From Brevundimonas vesicularis NBRC 12165 (lineage in GTDB: Bacteria > Pseudomonadota > Alphaproteobacteria > Caulobacterales > Caulobacteraceae), in NCBI RefSeq assembly GCF_001592205.1, contig NZ_BCWM01000013.1, positions 1 through 64,000 of the forward strand: a stretch of 64,000 bases of DNA, given 5' to 3'. Shown here piece by piece: positions 52,855-63,870 of this stretch. The translations under genes were made by a program, and so were the position numbers. Below the pieces are notes generated by a model. The model did not search any database, was not told the origin of the DNA, and was given only the letters and a program-made list of their open reading frames with translations. Position 1 is the stretch's first letter. Each line of letters starts with the position of its first letter.

Positions 52855-52868
52855 CTTGCTAATGTCAA
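52840..52868 (-). promoter_or_regulatory. lexA promoter
   Basis: In the minus-strand direction a perfect -35 TTGACA (52868-52863) is followed after 17 bases by CAGAAC (52845-52840), the same -10-like element as TAGAAC at the SidA-like gene. Operator 1 fills the spacer and -10. Confidence 0.65.
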
Positions 52869-52900
52869 CTTAACGGCGAGGCTTGCAGCCGCGTCTCGGC

Positions 52901-53695
52901 TCAGACCGCTAGCAACTGACGGGTCGCCGCCTCGACATCGGCCTGCCGCATCAGGCTCTCGCCGACCAGGATCGCCTGGGCATGCGCGGCCGAAACGCGC
53001 GCCACGTCGTCGGGCGTGAAAATGCCGCTCTCCGCAACCAGCAGAGCGCGAACGGGGCTGAGCATCGACAGCCGCTCCGTGGTTTCCAGATCGACCTCGA
53101 ACGTGCGAAGAGAGCGATTATTGACCCCCACAAGATCGCCGCCGAGGGCGCAGGCGCGCGCCATTTCTTCCTCTTCGTGCGTCTCGATCAGCGCGTCCAT
53201 GCCAAAGCGTTCGGCTTCCGACAGCAGTTCAGCCGCCAAGGTGTCGTCGATCATGGCGAGGATGATCAGGATGCAGTCGGCGCCCAGGGCGCGGCTTTCG
53301 GCGACCTGCCAAGGATCGACCAGGAAATCCTTGCGCAGGCAGGGCAGGGCGACGGCCTCGCGGGCCTGGCCCAGATAGGCGTCGTCGCCCTGGAAGCTGG
53401 GGCCATCGGTCAGCACCGACAGACAGGCCGCACCGCCGGCCTCATAGGCGCGGGCCAGGGCCGGCGGATCGAAATCGGGCCGGATCAGGCCCTTGGACGG
53501 GCTGGCCTTCTTGATCTCGGCGATCAGGGCGGGACGACCGGTTTCCTCTCCGACCCGCTCCAGGGCGGCGCGAAAGCCGCGCGGGGCCGATGCGGCGCGG
53601 GCCAGGGCTTCGATCGCGTCCTGTGAGGTCGCCGTCTTGCGGGCGGCGACGTCCTCGCGCTTGTAGGTGGCGATACGGTCCAGAACGTCGGTCAT
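52901..53695 (-). CDS. trpC: Indole-3-glycerol phosphate synthase
   Basis: Fourth step of tryptophan synthesis. It is 264 aa, a monofunctional TIM barrel without the TrpF domain. The motifs [15 protein letters not shown] (about 62-76), [13 protein letters not shown] and [16 protein letters not shown] are conserved; the catalytic Lys and Glu residues are in these blocks. The ATG at 53695 sits in a 4-base overlap with trpD; the open frame continues upstream by chance. In many relatives moaC and moeA separate trpC from lexA; here they are absent. Confidence 0.97.
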   Translation of the reverse strand: MTDVLDRIATYKREDVAARKTATSQDAIEALARAASAPRGFRAALERVGEETGRPALIAEIKKASPSKGLIRPDFDPPALARAYEAGGAACLSVLTDGPSFQGDDAYLGQAREAVALPCLRKDFLVDPWQVAESRALGADCILIILAMIDDTLAAELLSEAERFGMDALIETHEEEEMARACALGGDLVGVNNRSLRTFEVDLETTERLSMLSPVRALLVAESGIFTPDDVARVSAAHAQAILVGESLMRQADVEAATRQLLAV

Positions 53696-54729
53696 GCGGG
53701 CTCTTCGCTTTCCTGCGGCGTGGAGGTGATGCGGGCCAAGCGATCCAGCGCCTCGGCGGCTCGACCGTCGTCGATTGCGGCAGCGGCGAGCGCGGCGCCG
53801 TCGGCCAGATCGGCCGCGCGGTCTGACACAACAAGGGCGGCGGCGGCGTTCAGCAGCACGATGTCGCGATAGGGTCCGGCCGCGCCGGCCAGAAGCGCGC
53901 GCAGGGCGACGGCGTTCTCCTCGGCGTCGCCGCCACGGATGTCTGCGATAGAGGCGCGCGGCAAGCCGGCGTCCTCGGGCGTGACCTGAAAGCGGCGAAC
54001 CGCGCCGCCCCTCCACTCGGCGACGTCTGTGGGGCCGGAAGTCGCCAGTTCGTCCAGGCCTTGGCCGTGAACGGTCCAGGCGCGTGTGGCGCCGAGCCGG
54101 CCCAGCACTTCCGCCAAGGGCTCAAGCAGGCGCGGATCATAGACGCCCATCACCTGTCGCTTTGCAGACGCTGGATTGGAAAGCGGTCCCAACAGGTTGA
54201 AGACGGTGCGAAAACCGATCTCGGCCCGCACCGGTCCGACGTGACGCATCGCCCCATGATAGGCGGGCGCGAACAGGAAGCAGATCCCGGCCTCGTCCAG
54301 CGCCTTTTTCTGCTGCGCCTGCGACGCCATCAGGTTCACGCCCAGGATCGACAAGACGTCGGAAGATCCTGATTTCGATGACATCGCTCGATTGCCATGC
54401 TTGGCGACCTTCAGACCGGCGCCAGCCAGAACCAAGGCGGCGGCGGTCGAGATATTGTAGGTGTGCTGACCGTCGCCCCCGGTGCCGCAGGTGTCGATCA
54501 CCTCATAGGGATGATCCAGCGTCAGGGCGGCTTCACGCATGGCGCCCGCGAAGGCGGCGATCTCGTCCACGGTCTCGCCACGCATCCGCATGGCGGTGAT
54601 GGCGGCGGCGACCTGCGACGGGGTCGGCTCGCCCCGCAGGCAGGCGGCGAAGAAGTCGTGCGCCTGCTGGGACGTCAGGGGATGGCCCTCGACCAGCCGG
54701 GCGAGGATCGGCTTGAACCCGTCGCCCAT
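53692..54729 (-). CDS. trpD: Anthranilate phosphoribosyltransferase
   Basis: Second step of tryptophan synthesis. It is 345 aa. The PRPP-binding motif [16 protein letters not shown] (about 84-99) and the [17 protein letters not shown] block (about 114-130) are intact. It ends in an overlap with trpC, and starts 2 bases after trpG, indicating one transcript trpG-trpD-trpC. Confidence 0.97.
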   Translation of the reverse strand: MGDGFKPILARLVEGHPLTSQQAHDFFAACLRGEPTPSQVAAAITAMRMRGETVDEIAAFAGAMREAALTLDHPYEVIDTCGTGGDGQHTYNISTAAALVLAGAGLKVAKHGNRAMSSKSGSSDVLSILGVNLMASQAQQKKALDEAGICFLFAPAYHGAMRHVGPVRAEIGFRTVFNLLGPLSNPASAKRQVMGVYDPRLLEPLAEVLGRLGATRAWTVHGQGLDELATSGPTDVAEWRGGAVRRFQVTPEDAGLPRASIADIRGGDAEENAVALRALLAGAAGPYRDIVLLNAAAALVVSDRAADLADGAALAAAAIDDGRAAEALDRLARITSTPQESEEPA

Positions 54730-54731
54730 GG

Positions 54732-55322
54732 TCAGGCGGCCGCGAGGCGCTTTACGCCGGCGATCTCGAGGAAGTTGGCGAGCATGTCGTGACCGTGCTC
54801 GGTGGCGATGGATTCCGGGTGGAACTGCACGCCGTGGATCGGGCGCGTGCGATGCTGCAAACCCATGATCTCGCCGTCAGCGGTCCAGGCGGTGACCTCC
54901 AGGTCGTCGGGCAGGGTTTCGCGCTTGACCGCCAGCGAGTGATAGCGTGTGGCGGTGAAGGGCGACGGCAGGCTGGCGAAGACGCTCTGGCCCTCATGCA
55001 GGATCGGCGAGGTCTTGCCGTGCATCAGGGTTTTGGCGCGGATGACGTCGCCGCCGAAGGCCTGACCGATGGCCTGATGACCCAGACAAACGCCCAGGAT
55101 CGGCATGGACTCTGGCGCTGTCGTGATCAACGGCAGGCAGATGCCCGCCTGATCCGGCGCGCAAGGGCCGGGCGACAGCAGAACGGCGGCGGGGTCCAGC
55201 GCCCACGCCTCGTCCACCGTCAGGTCGTCGTTGCGCACCACATGCGTCGGCGCGCCCAACTCCGCGAGGTAGTGGACGAGATTGTAGGTGAAGCTGTCGT
55301 AGTTATCGACGACGAGGATCAT
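54732..55322 (-). CDS. trpG: Anthranilate synthase component II (glutamine amidotransferase)
   Basis: Supplies ammonia to TrpE. It is 196 aa. Catalytic C79 is in [11 protein letters not shown], and the His/Glu pair is in GVQFHPESI near the C-terminus. The ATG at 55322 starts at [14 protein letters not shown], the universal N-terminus; the frame is open upstream to 55358. It is not adjacent to trpE: a small opposite-strand gene lies between. An inverted repeat GCTTGGC/GCCAAGC (55324-55330, 55354-55360) abuts the start codon and could mask the ribosome site. Confidence 0.97.
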   Translation of the reverse strand: MILVVDNYDSFTYNLVHYLAELGAPTHVVRNDDLTVDEAWALDPAAVLLSPGPCAPDQAGICLPLITTAPESMPILGVCLGHQAIGQAFGGDVIRAKTLMHGKTSPILHEGQSVFASLPSPFTATRYHSLAVKRETLPDDLEVTAWTADGEIMGLQHRTRPIHGVQFHPESIATEHGHDMLANFLEIAGVKRLAAA

Positions 55323-55410
55323 GGCTTGGCTTCTAGGCGTGACGCGCGTCCGCGCCAAGCGGGCGCGGCCTTAAAGCGCATTTTAACTCGACGGGACTAG
55401 GACTGAGCGG

Positions 55411-55614
55411 GTGAAACTCGCCGCTGAACAAGACATCGCCGCCAAGATCGCCGCCGCCAAGGCGAAGCTCGTCGTGGTCGAAACCAAGCCCAACCCCGTC
55501 GCCGCGCTTGGCGCAGCCGCGCTCGCAGCGACTGCGGCGGTTTTGATGGCGGGCGTCGTCATCATCGGGCCGGGCGTGCAGTTCAACGACCCGGTAATGA
55601 CGATTTCGCGCTAG
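55411..55614 (+). CDS. Small membrane protein antisense within trp region
   Basis: 67 aa, not recognised. The polar N-terminus (MKLAAEQDIAAKIAAAKAK) is followed by one membrane helix (about 31-55). Start is GTG. Third-position GC is very high, unlike the antisense frame, which supports coding on this strand. It is divergent from trpG and convergent with trpE; the palindrome CTAG (55611-55614) supplies the stop codon of both. Transcription of trpE into trpG would run antisense through it. Confidence 0.6.
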   Translation: MKLAAEQDIAAKIAAAKAKLVVVETKPNPVAALGAAALAATAAVLMAGVVIIGPGVQFNDPVMTISR

Positions 55615-57128
55615 CGATTGCCGGTGCGAAAGCGCCAGGCGTCTTCCGCCGCCCGCATCGGCGCCCGCGCCTTGTGCTGGGTCTCGGCATATTCGGCCGC
55701 AGGATCGCTGTCGGCGACGACGCCGGCCCCGGCCTGAACGAAGATCCGATCGTCGGCGAAAAGGGCGGTGCGCAGGGTGATGCAGATGTCCGCCTCGCCG
55801 CCAGCCGAAATATAGCCGACGCCGCCGCCATAACCGACGCCGCGCTTTTCGCTTTCCAGTTCGTCGATGATCTCCATCGCGCGCACCTTGGGCGCGCCCG
55901 ACAGGGTCCCGGCGGGCAGGGCGGCCAGCAGCGTGTCCACCGCATCCAGCCTGGGGTCAGCCTTGCCGCGCACGTTGGAAACGATGTGCATGACTTGGCT
56001 GTAGCGCTCGACGACGAAGCTCTCGGTGACTTCAACCGTGCCGGGCGCCGCGACGCGGCCCACATCGTTGCGGCCGAGGTCCAGCAGCATCAGGTGCTCG
56101 GCCAGCTCCTTGGGATCAGCTAGCAGCTCGACTTCCAGCGCCTTGTCCGCTTCTGGCGTCGCGCCGCGCATGCGGGTGCCGGCCAGCGGCCGGATCGTGA
56201 CCTCGCCGTCCTTCAGCCGAACCAGGATCTCGGGGCTGGAGCCGGCGAGCTGGAAGCCTTCGAAGTTCAGATAGAACAGATAGGGCGACGGGTTCTGGCG
56301 ACGCAGCGAGCGATAGAAGGCGAACGGATCGTCAGTCCAAGGCGCGGAGAATCGGTGGCTGAGCACGACCTGGAAGATGTCGCCGGCGCCGATATAGTCC
56401 TTGGCTTTGGCGACCATCTCGCCGAAGGCTGGCTCGTCCACCGGCGAAGTGAAGACGGGAGCCCGCGTTTGCTGCGGAGCGGCGCGAACGGGCAGGGGTT
56501 CGCGCAAGGCCGTCTCGAACGCATCCAGCCGCGCCGTCGCGGCGTCGAACGCCTCTTGCGGGGAGATGCCGGCGTCGGGATAGGCGGCCGATACCAGAAC
56601 GATCTCATGGCGCACCGAATCGAAGATGGCCACCAGCGACGGCCGTGTCAGCACGGCGTCGGGCAGATCGAGCGGATCGGGGTTTGGCGCGCCCAGCGGC
56701 TCAAGCAGTCGCACCATGTCATAGCCGAAGACGCCGAACAGGCCGGCGGCCATCGGCGGCAATCCCTCCGGCAGATCGAACTTCGACGCCGCGATCAGCG
56801 CGCGCAGGGATTGCAGCGCCGGCAGGGGTTCGGCCGTAAAGCGACCCTCGATTATGGCTGAGCCGCGCGACATTTCGGCCGAGTTGGATCGACAACGCCA
56901 GACCACATCAGGATCCAGCGTGAGGATGGAGTAGCGACCCTTGACCGCGCCGCCCTCGACCGATTCCAGCAGACAGGCGTACGGCCGATCACGCCCCAGC
57001 TTCAGATAGGCCGAGACCGGGGTTTCCAGGTCGTCGATGACCCGTCGAACCAGGACCTGCGGCCGACCCGCCGAAAGGCCGGTGGCGAAGGCGTCGAACG
57101 TGATGTCGCGCGAAGCGTCGTCGGTCAT
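55611..57128 (-). CDS. trpE: Anthranilate synthase component I
   Basis: Converts chorismate to anthranilate. It is 505 aa. The N-terminal regulatory domain has LLESVEGGAVKGRYS (about 53-67), the feedback-inhibition site by homology, and the C-terminal chorismate-binding part has GAGDIFQVVLSHRF, LAGTRMRGATPEADKALE and GYGGGVGYIS-like blocks. The start overlaps the ppiD stop by 4 bases, so it is translated from a ppiD-trpE transcript. No Trp-rich leader peptide is visible. Confidence 0.97.
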   Translation of the reverse strand: MTDDASRDITFDAFATGLSAGRPQVLVRRVIDDLETPVSAYLKLGRDRPYACLLESVEGGAVKGRYSILTLDPDVVWRCRSNSAEMSRGSAIIEGRFTAEPLPALQSLRALIAASKFDLPEGLPPMAAGLFGVFGYDMVRLLEPLGAPNPDPLDLPDAVLTRPSLVAIFDSVRHEIVLVSAAYPDAGISPQEAFDAATARLDAFETALREPLPVRAAPQQTRAPVFTSPVDEPAFGEMVAKAKDYIGAGDIFQVVLSHRFSAPWTDDPFAFYRSLRRQNPSPYLFYLNFEGFQLAGSSPEILVRLKDGEVTIRPLAGTRMRGATPEADKALEVELLADPKELAEHLMLLDLGRNDVGRVAAPGTVEVTESFVVERYSQVMHIVSNVRGKADPRLDAVDTLLAALPAGTLSGAPKVRAMEIIDELESEKRGVGYGGGVGYISAGGEADICITLRTALFADDRIFVQAGAGVVADSDPAAEYAETQHKARAPMRAAEDAWRFRTGNR

Positions 57129-59032
57129 TGCGCCGGTGCGGCGGGCGTTGCGCCACCCGACAGACCCAGGGCCGACAGCGCCTCGGCCGGGTCGTTCTTG
57201 GCCTTGGAGCGCTGAGCGCCCGCCGAGACCGACGATTCGACCATCGCCTGCACCAACTCCTGGGTCAGGCGCGGGCGGACCTGCTCGGCCAGCGGACCGG
57301 CTACGGCCGGATTGGCGGCGCGAACGTTGTCGACGCGGCCGACCACATAGGCGGTCTGCGACGCGGGCTGCGAGAAGGCCTGGCCCTTGGATTGGCCGAA
57401 CAGCCCTTGAAGCACACCCTGACCCAGGGCTTCCTGGGTTTGCTGATTGCGGATGACGCCGGTGCGCACGGTCAGCGGCGCATTGACCGAGCGGGCGACC
57501 GCGGCGATGTCCTCGCCATTGCGCACGCGGGTCGTCAGTTCTTCAGCCTTGGCCGACAGGCGACGCATTGTCTCCCGCTGGATCCATTGGGCCGCCAGCG
57601 GCTCGCGAATCTCGGCCAAGGTCGGCAGGGCCGACGGGCGGATGTCGTTGACACGCACGGCGAAATACTGACCCTGACCGGCGTCGATGACGTCACTTTC
57701 GCCGCCCTTGGTCAGGCTCCAGGCCGTCTCGAAGATTTGCGGCGGAGCGTTAAGCGCCTGACCGTTCGGCAGTTTGCCGTCCTTGGTGAAGGGCGGCAGA
57801 TCGACGACGCGACCGCCGGCCTCACGCGCCGCGTCAGCCAGGTTCTTACCGGCCGTGCGGGCGGCTTCGTACTTCTCGACCTTGGCGTAGGTCTGGGTCT
57901 TCACGTCCTCGGCGCGCAGTTCCTGGATCAGTTCCTCGCGAGCGCTGTCCAGCGTGGCGGGCGCAGCGGGTTGAACCGCGGTGACCTTGGCGACGGCGAA
58001 GCCGACGCCGGCCTGGACCGGATTGGACACTTGGTTGGCTTGCAGGCCGAAGACGGCGGCTGCGGTCGCGGCGTCGCCGATGGCCGAGCGAGGGGTCTCG
58101 TTGAAGGCGGCCGGGGTGATGTTGTTGGTGCGACCGACGTCGGCGGGCGATTGGCCCGCGCGCAGGGCGGCGGCGATCTTCTGGGCCGTCTCGCGGTTCG
58201 GCGCGGTCAGGGTGACGAACGAGCGCGTTTCGGGCTTGCTCAGCGTGTCCTTCTTGAACTCGAAGCGCTCGCGGATGCGGTCTTCCGAGATCGGCGCATT
58301 GGCCGAAGCCTCAGGCGTAAACAGAACCACCGACACCATGCGGAACTCGGGCGCGCGCAGGCGGTCGGCGTTCTCCTGGATGAAGGCGTTCAACTGGGCG
58401 TCAGTCGGGGCGGGGATCTGACCGGCCATCGCCGGGGTCACCTCGAACCAGCGCCCGTCGCGGCTTTCGAAGGCGGAACCGGCCAGCAGCGCGCCATAGA
58501 TGCGCGGCACGCGGGCGCCGGCGAAGACGGCGGCGCCGAAATGCTCCGTGGCGTATTGGTCGCGCAGGTCCTGCTCCAGCATGGCGGGGGTCAGGTTCTG
58601 CTGCGCCAGAGCCGCCTCATAAGCCTGCTGGTCGAACTGTCCGGTGACCGAGTTGAAGAAGGCCGGGATCTGGCGGATCTGCTTGACGATCAGTTCCTTG
58701 CCCGGGCGTATGCCCGCCTTGTAGGCCCAGTTCAGGAAGCCCAGCTGCTGCGTCTGCTCGGTCAGGAAGCGAACGTGAATGTTTTCCGCGACCAGCTCCT
58801 GGTTCGTCAGGGGACGGCCGACCTGCTGCTGCAGCCGTTCACGTACCTGATCGAAGGCGGTGCGGAACTCGACTTCGTTCATCGAGCGGTCGCCCGCGTC
58901 GATGACGTGTTTTGGTCCCAGGTTGGAGAAGACATCCATCCGCGCGCCGACGATCACGAAGCTGATCGCGATCAGGACAAGCAGGGCGGCCGCCCATTTG
59001 GATCGAGAGAAGGCGCGGAAGGCGGTTAGCAT
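57125..59032 (-). CDS. ppiD: PpiD-like peptidylprolyl isomerase/chaperone
   Basis: Membrane-anchored periplasmic folding factor at the Sec exit. It is 635 aa. One membrane helix (about 13-30) follows a short basic N-terminus with RAFSRSKWAAALLVLI. SurA_N-like region (about 35-170), a degenerate parvulin domain (about 250-370) and a second PPIase-like region (about 480-600) follow. It is similar to E. coli PpiD in layout; the symbol is assigned by architecture. It is divergent from tpiA with 140 bases between starts. The order ppiD-trpE-trpG-trpD-trpC is common in alphaproteobacteria. Confidence 0.88.
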   Translation of the reverse strand: MLTAFRAFSRSKWAAALLVLIAISFVIVGARMDVFSNLGPKHVIDAGDRSMNEVEFRTAFDQVRERLQQQVGRPLTNQELVAENIHVRFLTEQTQQLGFLNWAYKAGIRPGKELIVKQIRQIPAFFNSVTGQFDQQAYEAALAQQNLTPAMLEQDLRDQYATEHFGAAVFAGARVPRIYGALLAGSAFESRDGRWFEVTPAMAGQIPAPTDAQLNAFIQENADRLRAPEFRMVSVVLFTPEASANAPISEDRIRERFEFKKDTLSKPETRSFVTLTAPNRETAQKIAAALRAGQSPADVGRTNNITPAAFNETPRSAIGDAATAAAVFGLQANQVSNPVQAGVGFAVAKVTAVQPAAPATLDSAREELIQELRAEDVKTQTYAKVEKYEAARTAGKNLADAAREAGGRVVDLPPFTKDGKLPNGQALNAPPQIFETAWSLTKGGESDVIDAGQGQYFAVRVNDIRPSALPTLAEIREPLAAQWIQRETMRRLSAKAEELTTRVRNGEDIAAVARSVNAPLTVRTGVIRNQQTQEALGQGVLQGLFGQSKGQAFSQPASQTAYVVGRVDNVRAANPAVAGPLAEQVRPRLTQELVQAMVESSVSAGAQRSKAKNDPAEALSALGLSGGATPAAPAQ

Positions 59033-59172
59033 TCGAAAACCCGGGACTGGCCGATATTGGCGTCAATCGTCGCGTATAGTCGGGCCGGGGCCGCCGCTGC
59101 AAGGATGGCTTCGTGTCCGGATTGCGGCGGCGCCTCTTGGCTTGGCGGTTTTCGCCTTCTAGACAGGCGGCC

Positions 59173-59925
59173 ATGAAACAATCCGTGAAGATGATCGTCG
59201 GCAATTGGAAGATGAACGGCGTTTCGGCCGCCTTGGCGCAGGCTGAGGCGATCAGGGACGCCGTCGGAACGACGGAGCAGGGATGCCGTGTGGTTCTATG
59301 CCCGCCGGCGACGCTGATCGACCGTATGCAGTCCGCCCTGACGGGCAGCGGCGTGGCCGTGGGCGGTCAGGATTGCCATGAGAAGCCCGCCGGCGCCTTC
59401 ACCGGCTCGGTGTCGGCCGAAATGCTGGCCGACGCCGGCGCGACCGTGGTGATTCTGGGGCATTCCGAACGCCGCTCGGCGTTCGGCGAGACTGATGCGG
59501 ACGTCGCCGCCAAGGTCGAGGCCGCCATCGCTGCCGGGCTGGAGCCCATCGTATGCGTGGGAGAAACCCTGCAGCAGCGGGAATCGGGCGACGCCATCGC
59601 CGTCGTGTCGGGCCAGGTCGCGGGTTCGCTGCCGTCCAGCCTGGCCGAGCGCGATTTCGCAGTGGCCTACGAACCCGTTTGGGCCATCGGGACAGGCCTG
59701 ACCCCGACGCTTGATCAGATCGCCGAGGTCCATGCCGCCGTGCGCGCCGCCATCGTCGCAAAGCTGGGAGACGGCGCTCGCACCGCGCCCATTCTGTATG
59801 GCGGTTCGGTCAAACCGGACAATGCGCGCGACATTCTGGCTACGCCGGAAGTCGGCGGCGCGCTGGTCGGTGGCGCATCCTTGAAGGCCGAGGAGTTCAT
59901 GCCGATCGTCAACGCCGCCGCGTGA
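59173..59925 (+). CDS. tpiA: Triosephosphate isomerase
   Basis: Interconverts dihydroxyacetone phosphate and glyceraldehyde 3-phosphate. It is 250 aa. NWKMNG (catalytic Lys, about 11-16), GHSERR (catalytic His, about 95-100) and AYEPVWAIGTG (catalytic Glu, about 163-173) are present. The ATG at 59173 gives the usual N-terminus; the open frame to 59113 is longer than family members. Confidence 0.97.
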   Translation: MKQSVKMIVGNWKMNGVSAALAQAEAIRDAVGTTEQGCRVVLCPPATLIDRMQSALTGSGVAVGGQDCHEKPAGAFTGSVSAEMLADAGATVVILGHSERRSAFGETDADVAAKVEAAIAAGLEPIVCVGETLQQRESGDAIAVVSGQVAGSLPSSLAERDFAVAYEPVWAIGTGLTPTLDQIAEVHAAVRAAIVAKLGDGARTAPILYGGSVKPDNARDILATPEVGGALVGGASLKAEEFMPIVNAAA

Positions 59926-59989
59926 CGTTTGCCCCTGGCGCGCTTCGATGATAGAGGCCGCCGCTTAATCGGCGCAGATCCGCGCCCAC

Positions 59990-62196
<2,207 letters not shown>

Positions 62197-62254
62197 CGGA
62201 ACGCGGTTCTCACAGACTCCATCGGGTCCGCGTTTTGCAGTAGACTGTCCGGAA

Positions 62255-62276
62255 CGGATCGAATTGGCACGATCCG
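62255..62276 (+). promoter_or_regulatory. Palindromic site upstream of a membrane microprotein
   Basis: A perfect 7-bp inverted repeat CGGATCG-N8-CGATCCG (62255-62261 and 62270-62276), starting just downstream of a -10-like TAGACT (62241-62246) and 18 bases before the ATG at 62295. The layout is that of a repressor operator; the regulator is unknown. Confidence 0.4.
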
Positions 62277-62294
62277 AATGCGGCGGGACCGTCG

Positions 62295-62459
62295 ATGATC
62301 GGCGAGTTGCTTTATCACCTGCACCGGCACGTGCGCTTGGTGCTGATCGCCGGAGCGCTGATGCTCGTGCTCGGCGTGGTCCTGGTCGGCTATGAAGCGC
62401 TGCGGCTTCTGGACCAGCCGCCGGCCCGCCCGGCCGAAGCCGGACAGGCCTTGAGCTAG
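62295..62459 (+). CDS. Membrane microprotein after pyrG (54 aa)
   Basis: 54 aa, not recognised. The N-terminal 12 residues contain three His (LLYHLHRHVR), then one helix (about 15-36, LVLIAGALMLVLGVVLVGY) and a Pro/Ala-rich cytoplasmic or periplasmic tail. It is too short for standard gene callers, but its codons have the same GC-rich third positions as the neighbours. The stop at 62459 lies one base from the stop of the convergent 450-aa gene. Confidence 0.6.
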   Translation: MIGELLYHLHRHVRLVLIAGALMLVLGVVLVGYEALRLLDQPPARPAEAGQALS

Positions 62460-62460
62460 A

Positions 62461-63813
62461 TCAGTCGATCTTCAGCCGCACGAAGAGCATCGCCCCGTCG
62501 GGATCGCCGCCGTACAGCGCCTCCAACGCCGTCGGCACGCGATTCATGGCATAGAGACTGCCGAAGCCGAACCGGACGTGTTCGGCGATCCGCCAGTCGC
62601 GGACCACGCCGACCGATGCCTTACCCACCGTATAGAGCGGGCCGTGACCGCCGCTGACGCCGGGAACCAGTTCATCCGTCTCGATCCGTTCGGCGCGGGC
62701 GAATACCGTCCAGCGGTCGTTGGGATGGACCGCCGTTTCCAGCAACCAGCCGTCCTTCGATTCGCCGTGATCGTTGGTCTTTCGGCCCCAAGCCAGGGTC
62801 GAGGACCACCAGCCGTCATCGCCCAGACGGCGGGTGTGGATGACGCTGGCCGACCATTTCGTCTCGTCCTCGTCGGGCTCCAGCTGTTCCGGCGCGGAGA
62901 CATCGGCATAGGACGCCTGCAGCGACCATTCGTCGTTCGGATTCCAGGCGGTCCGCACCGACCAACTGTCCAGCCGTGGCGAATCGATGCCCCAGCGTTC
63001 CTCGTCCGGCTCGCGTCCCTTGAAGGCCGAGGTCTCGATCTTGAAGCGATCATGCGCCCAGCCCAGGGTCGTCACGCCGAAGACGATGTGGGTCGAGTCG
63101 AGCCAGTGGTGGGTGATCGGCGCCTCGGGACTGTCCATCGCGCTCATGCGGTGCATGAAGGCGGGCGGGCCGAAGGCAGGCTCGCCGGGCAGGCCAATGT
63201 AGCCATAGACGCTGTCCTTGTCGGACAGGCGCTTCGAATAGCTGGCCGACAGCTCCATGAACAGATCGTGCGGATGCTGTCGATCGACCAGCGGATTGAC
63301 CCCGTCCGCCGTCTCGCCCGCCGCTAGAAGCAGCGGATAGCCGGACTTGCCCATCAGCGGGTCGGGACTGAGCATCGCGCGCAGGTTCAGTTTCGAACCG
63401 TCGTCGAAGCCGCGCCGCGCCGAGGTCATCAGCATGCCGGCGACGAAGGTCTTGTCGCCGCCGCGCGGTCCGGACTGGGTGTCATAGACCAGGTTCAGCA
63501 TGGCGTGGGTCATCACCATCCAGTCGCCACGGACGGTGTGGATGCCGCCGTGCTCGCCCGCATCCGGTTGCCAGCCGGTACCGGAGGCGTCGCGGTTGAT
63601 GGGCCAGGGGCCATACGGGCTGGTCATCGTGTGACCCATGCTGGCGTGATCGGTCATCGGTTCGGCCGATGACATGGGCATGTCGTGACCGGCGTGCGGA
63701 TCGGCAGTGGGCTTGCTCGACGCGTGGTGGGAATGATCCTGCGCCGCCGCAGCCTGAGCCAGGGCGAGCAGGGAAGCGCCGGCGCAAGCGCCGACGAGAG
63801 TACGGATAGCCAT
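62461..63813 (-). CDS. Probable copper-resistance outer membrane protein
   Basis: 450 aa. A signal peptide (1-24, AAA|Q) is followed by a His/Met-rich stretch (about 25-65: HSHHASS, HAGHDMPMSS, HASMGHTM) suited to binding copper or silver. The remaining 380 residues contain repeated aromatic beta-strand-like patterns and the C-terminus is LFVRLKID, compatible with an outer-membrane beta barrel. Proteins like this are found beside CopA/CopB-type copper genes; the specific link is inference. AGGAGG lies about 7 bases before the ATG. Confidence 0.72.
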   Translation of the reverse strand: MAIRTLVGACAGASLLALAQAAAAQDHSHHASSKPTADPHAGHDMPMSSAEPMTDHASMGHTMTSPYGPWPINRDASGTGWQPDAGEHGGIHTVRGDWMVMTHAMLNLVYDTQSGPRGGDKTFVAGMLMTSARRGFDDGSKLNLRAMLSPDPLMGKSGYPLLLAAGETADGVNPLVDRQHPHDLFMELSASYSKRLSDKDSVYGYIGLPGEPAFGPPAFMHRMSAMDSPEAPITHHWLDSTHIVFGVTTLGWAHDRFKIETSAFKGREPDEERWGIDSPRLDSWSVRTAWNPNDEWSLQASYADVSAPEQLEPDEDETKWSASVIHTRRLGDDGWWSSTLAWGRKTNDHGESKDGWLLETAVHPNDRWTVFARAERIETDELVPGVSGGHGPLYTVGKASVGVVRDWRIAEHVRFGFGSLYAMNRVPTALEALYGGDPDGAMLFVRLKID

Positions 63814-63870
63814 TCAAGGCCTCCTCTGATGATCGTGACGGAGTGCGCCTTGCGAGAGGCGCGAGGTGTG

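Noticed and set aside
55383..55586. A 67-codon minus-strand frame between trpE and trpG as a Trp leader
   Set aside because: It has no Trp codons and poor codon bias; the plus-strand frame over the same bases fits coding statistics better.
57128..59029. A 633-codon plus-strand open frame opposite ppiD
   Set aside because: It is the antisense shadow of ppiD. The minus-strand frame has a membrane anchor and PPIase architecture; the plus-strand translation has no recognisable pattern and is Arg/Gly-rich.
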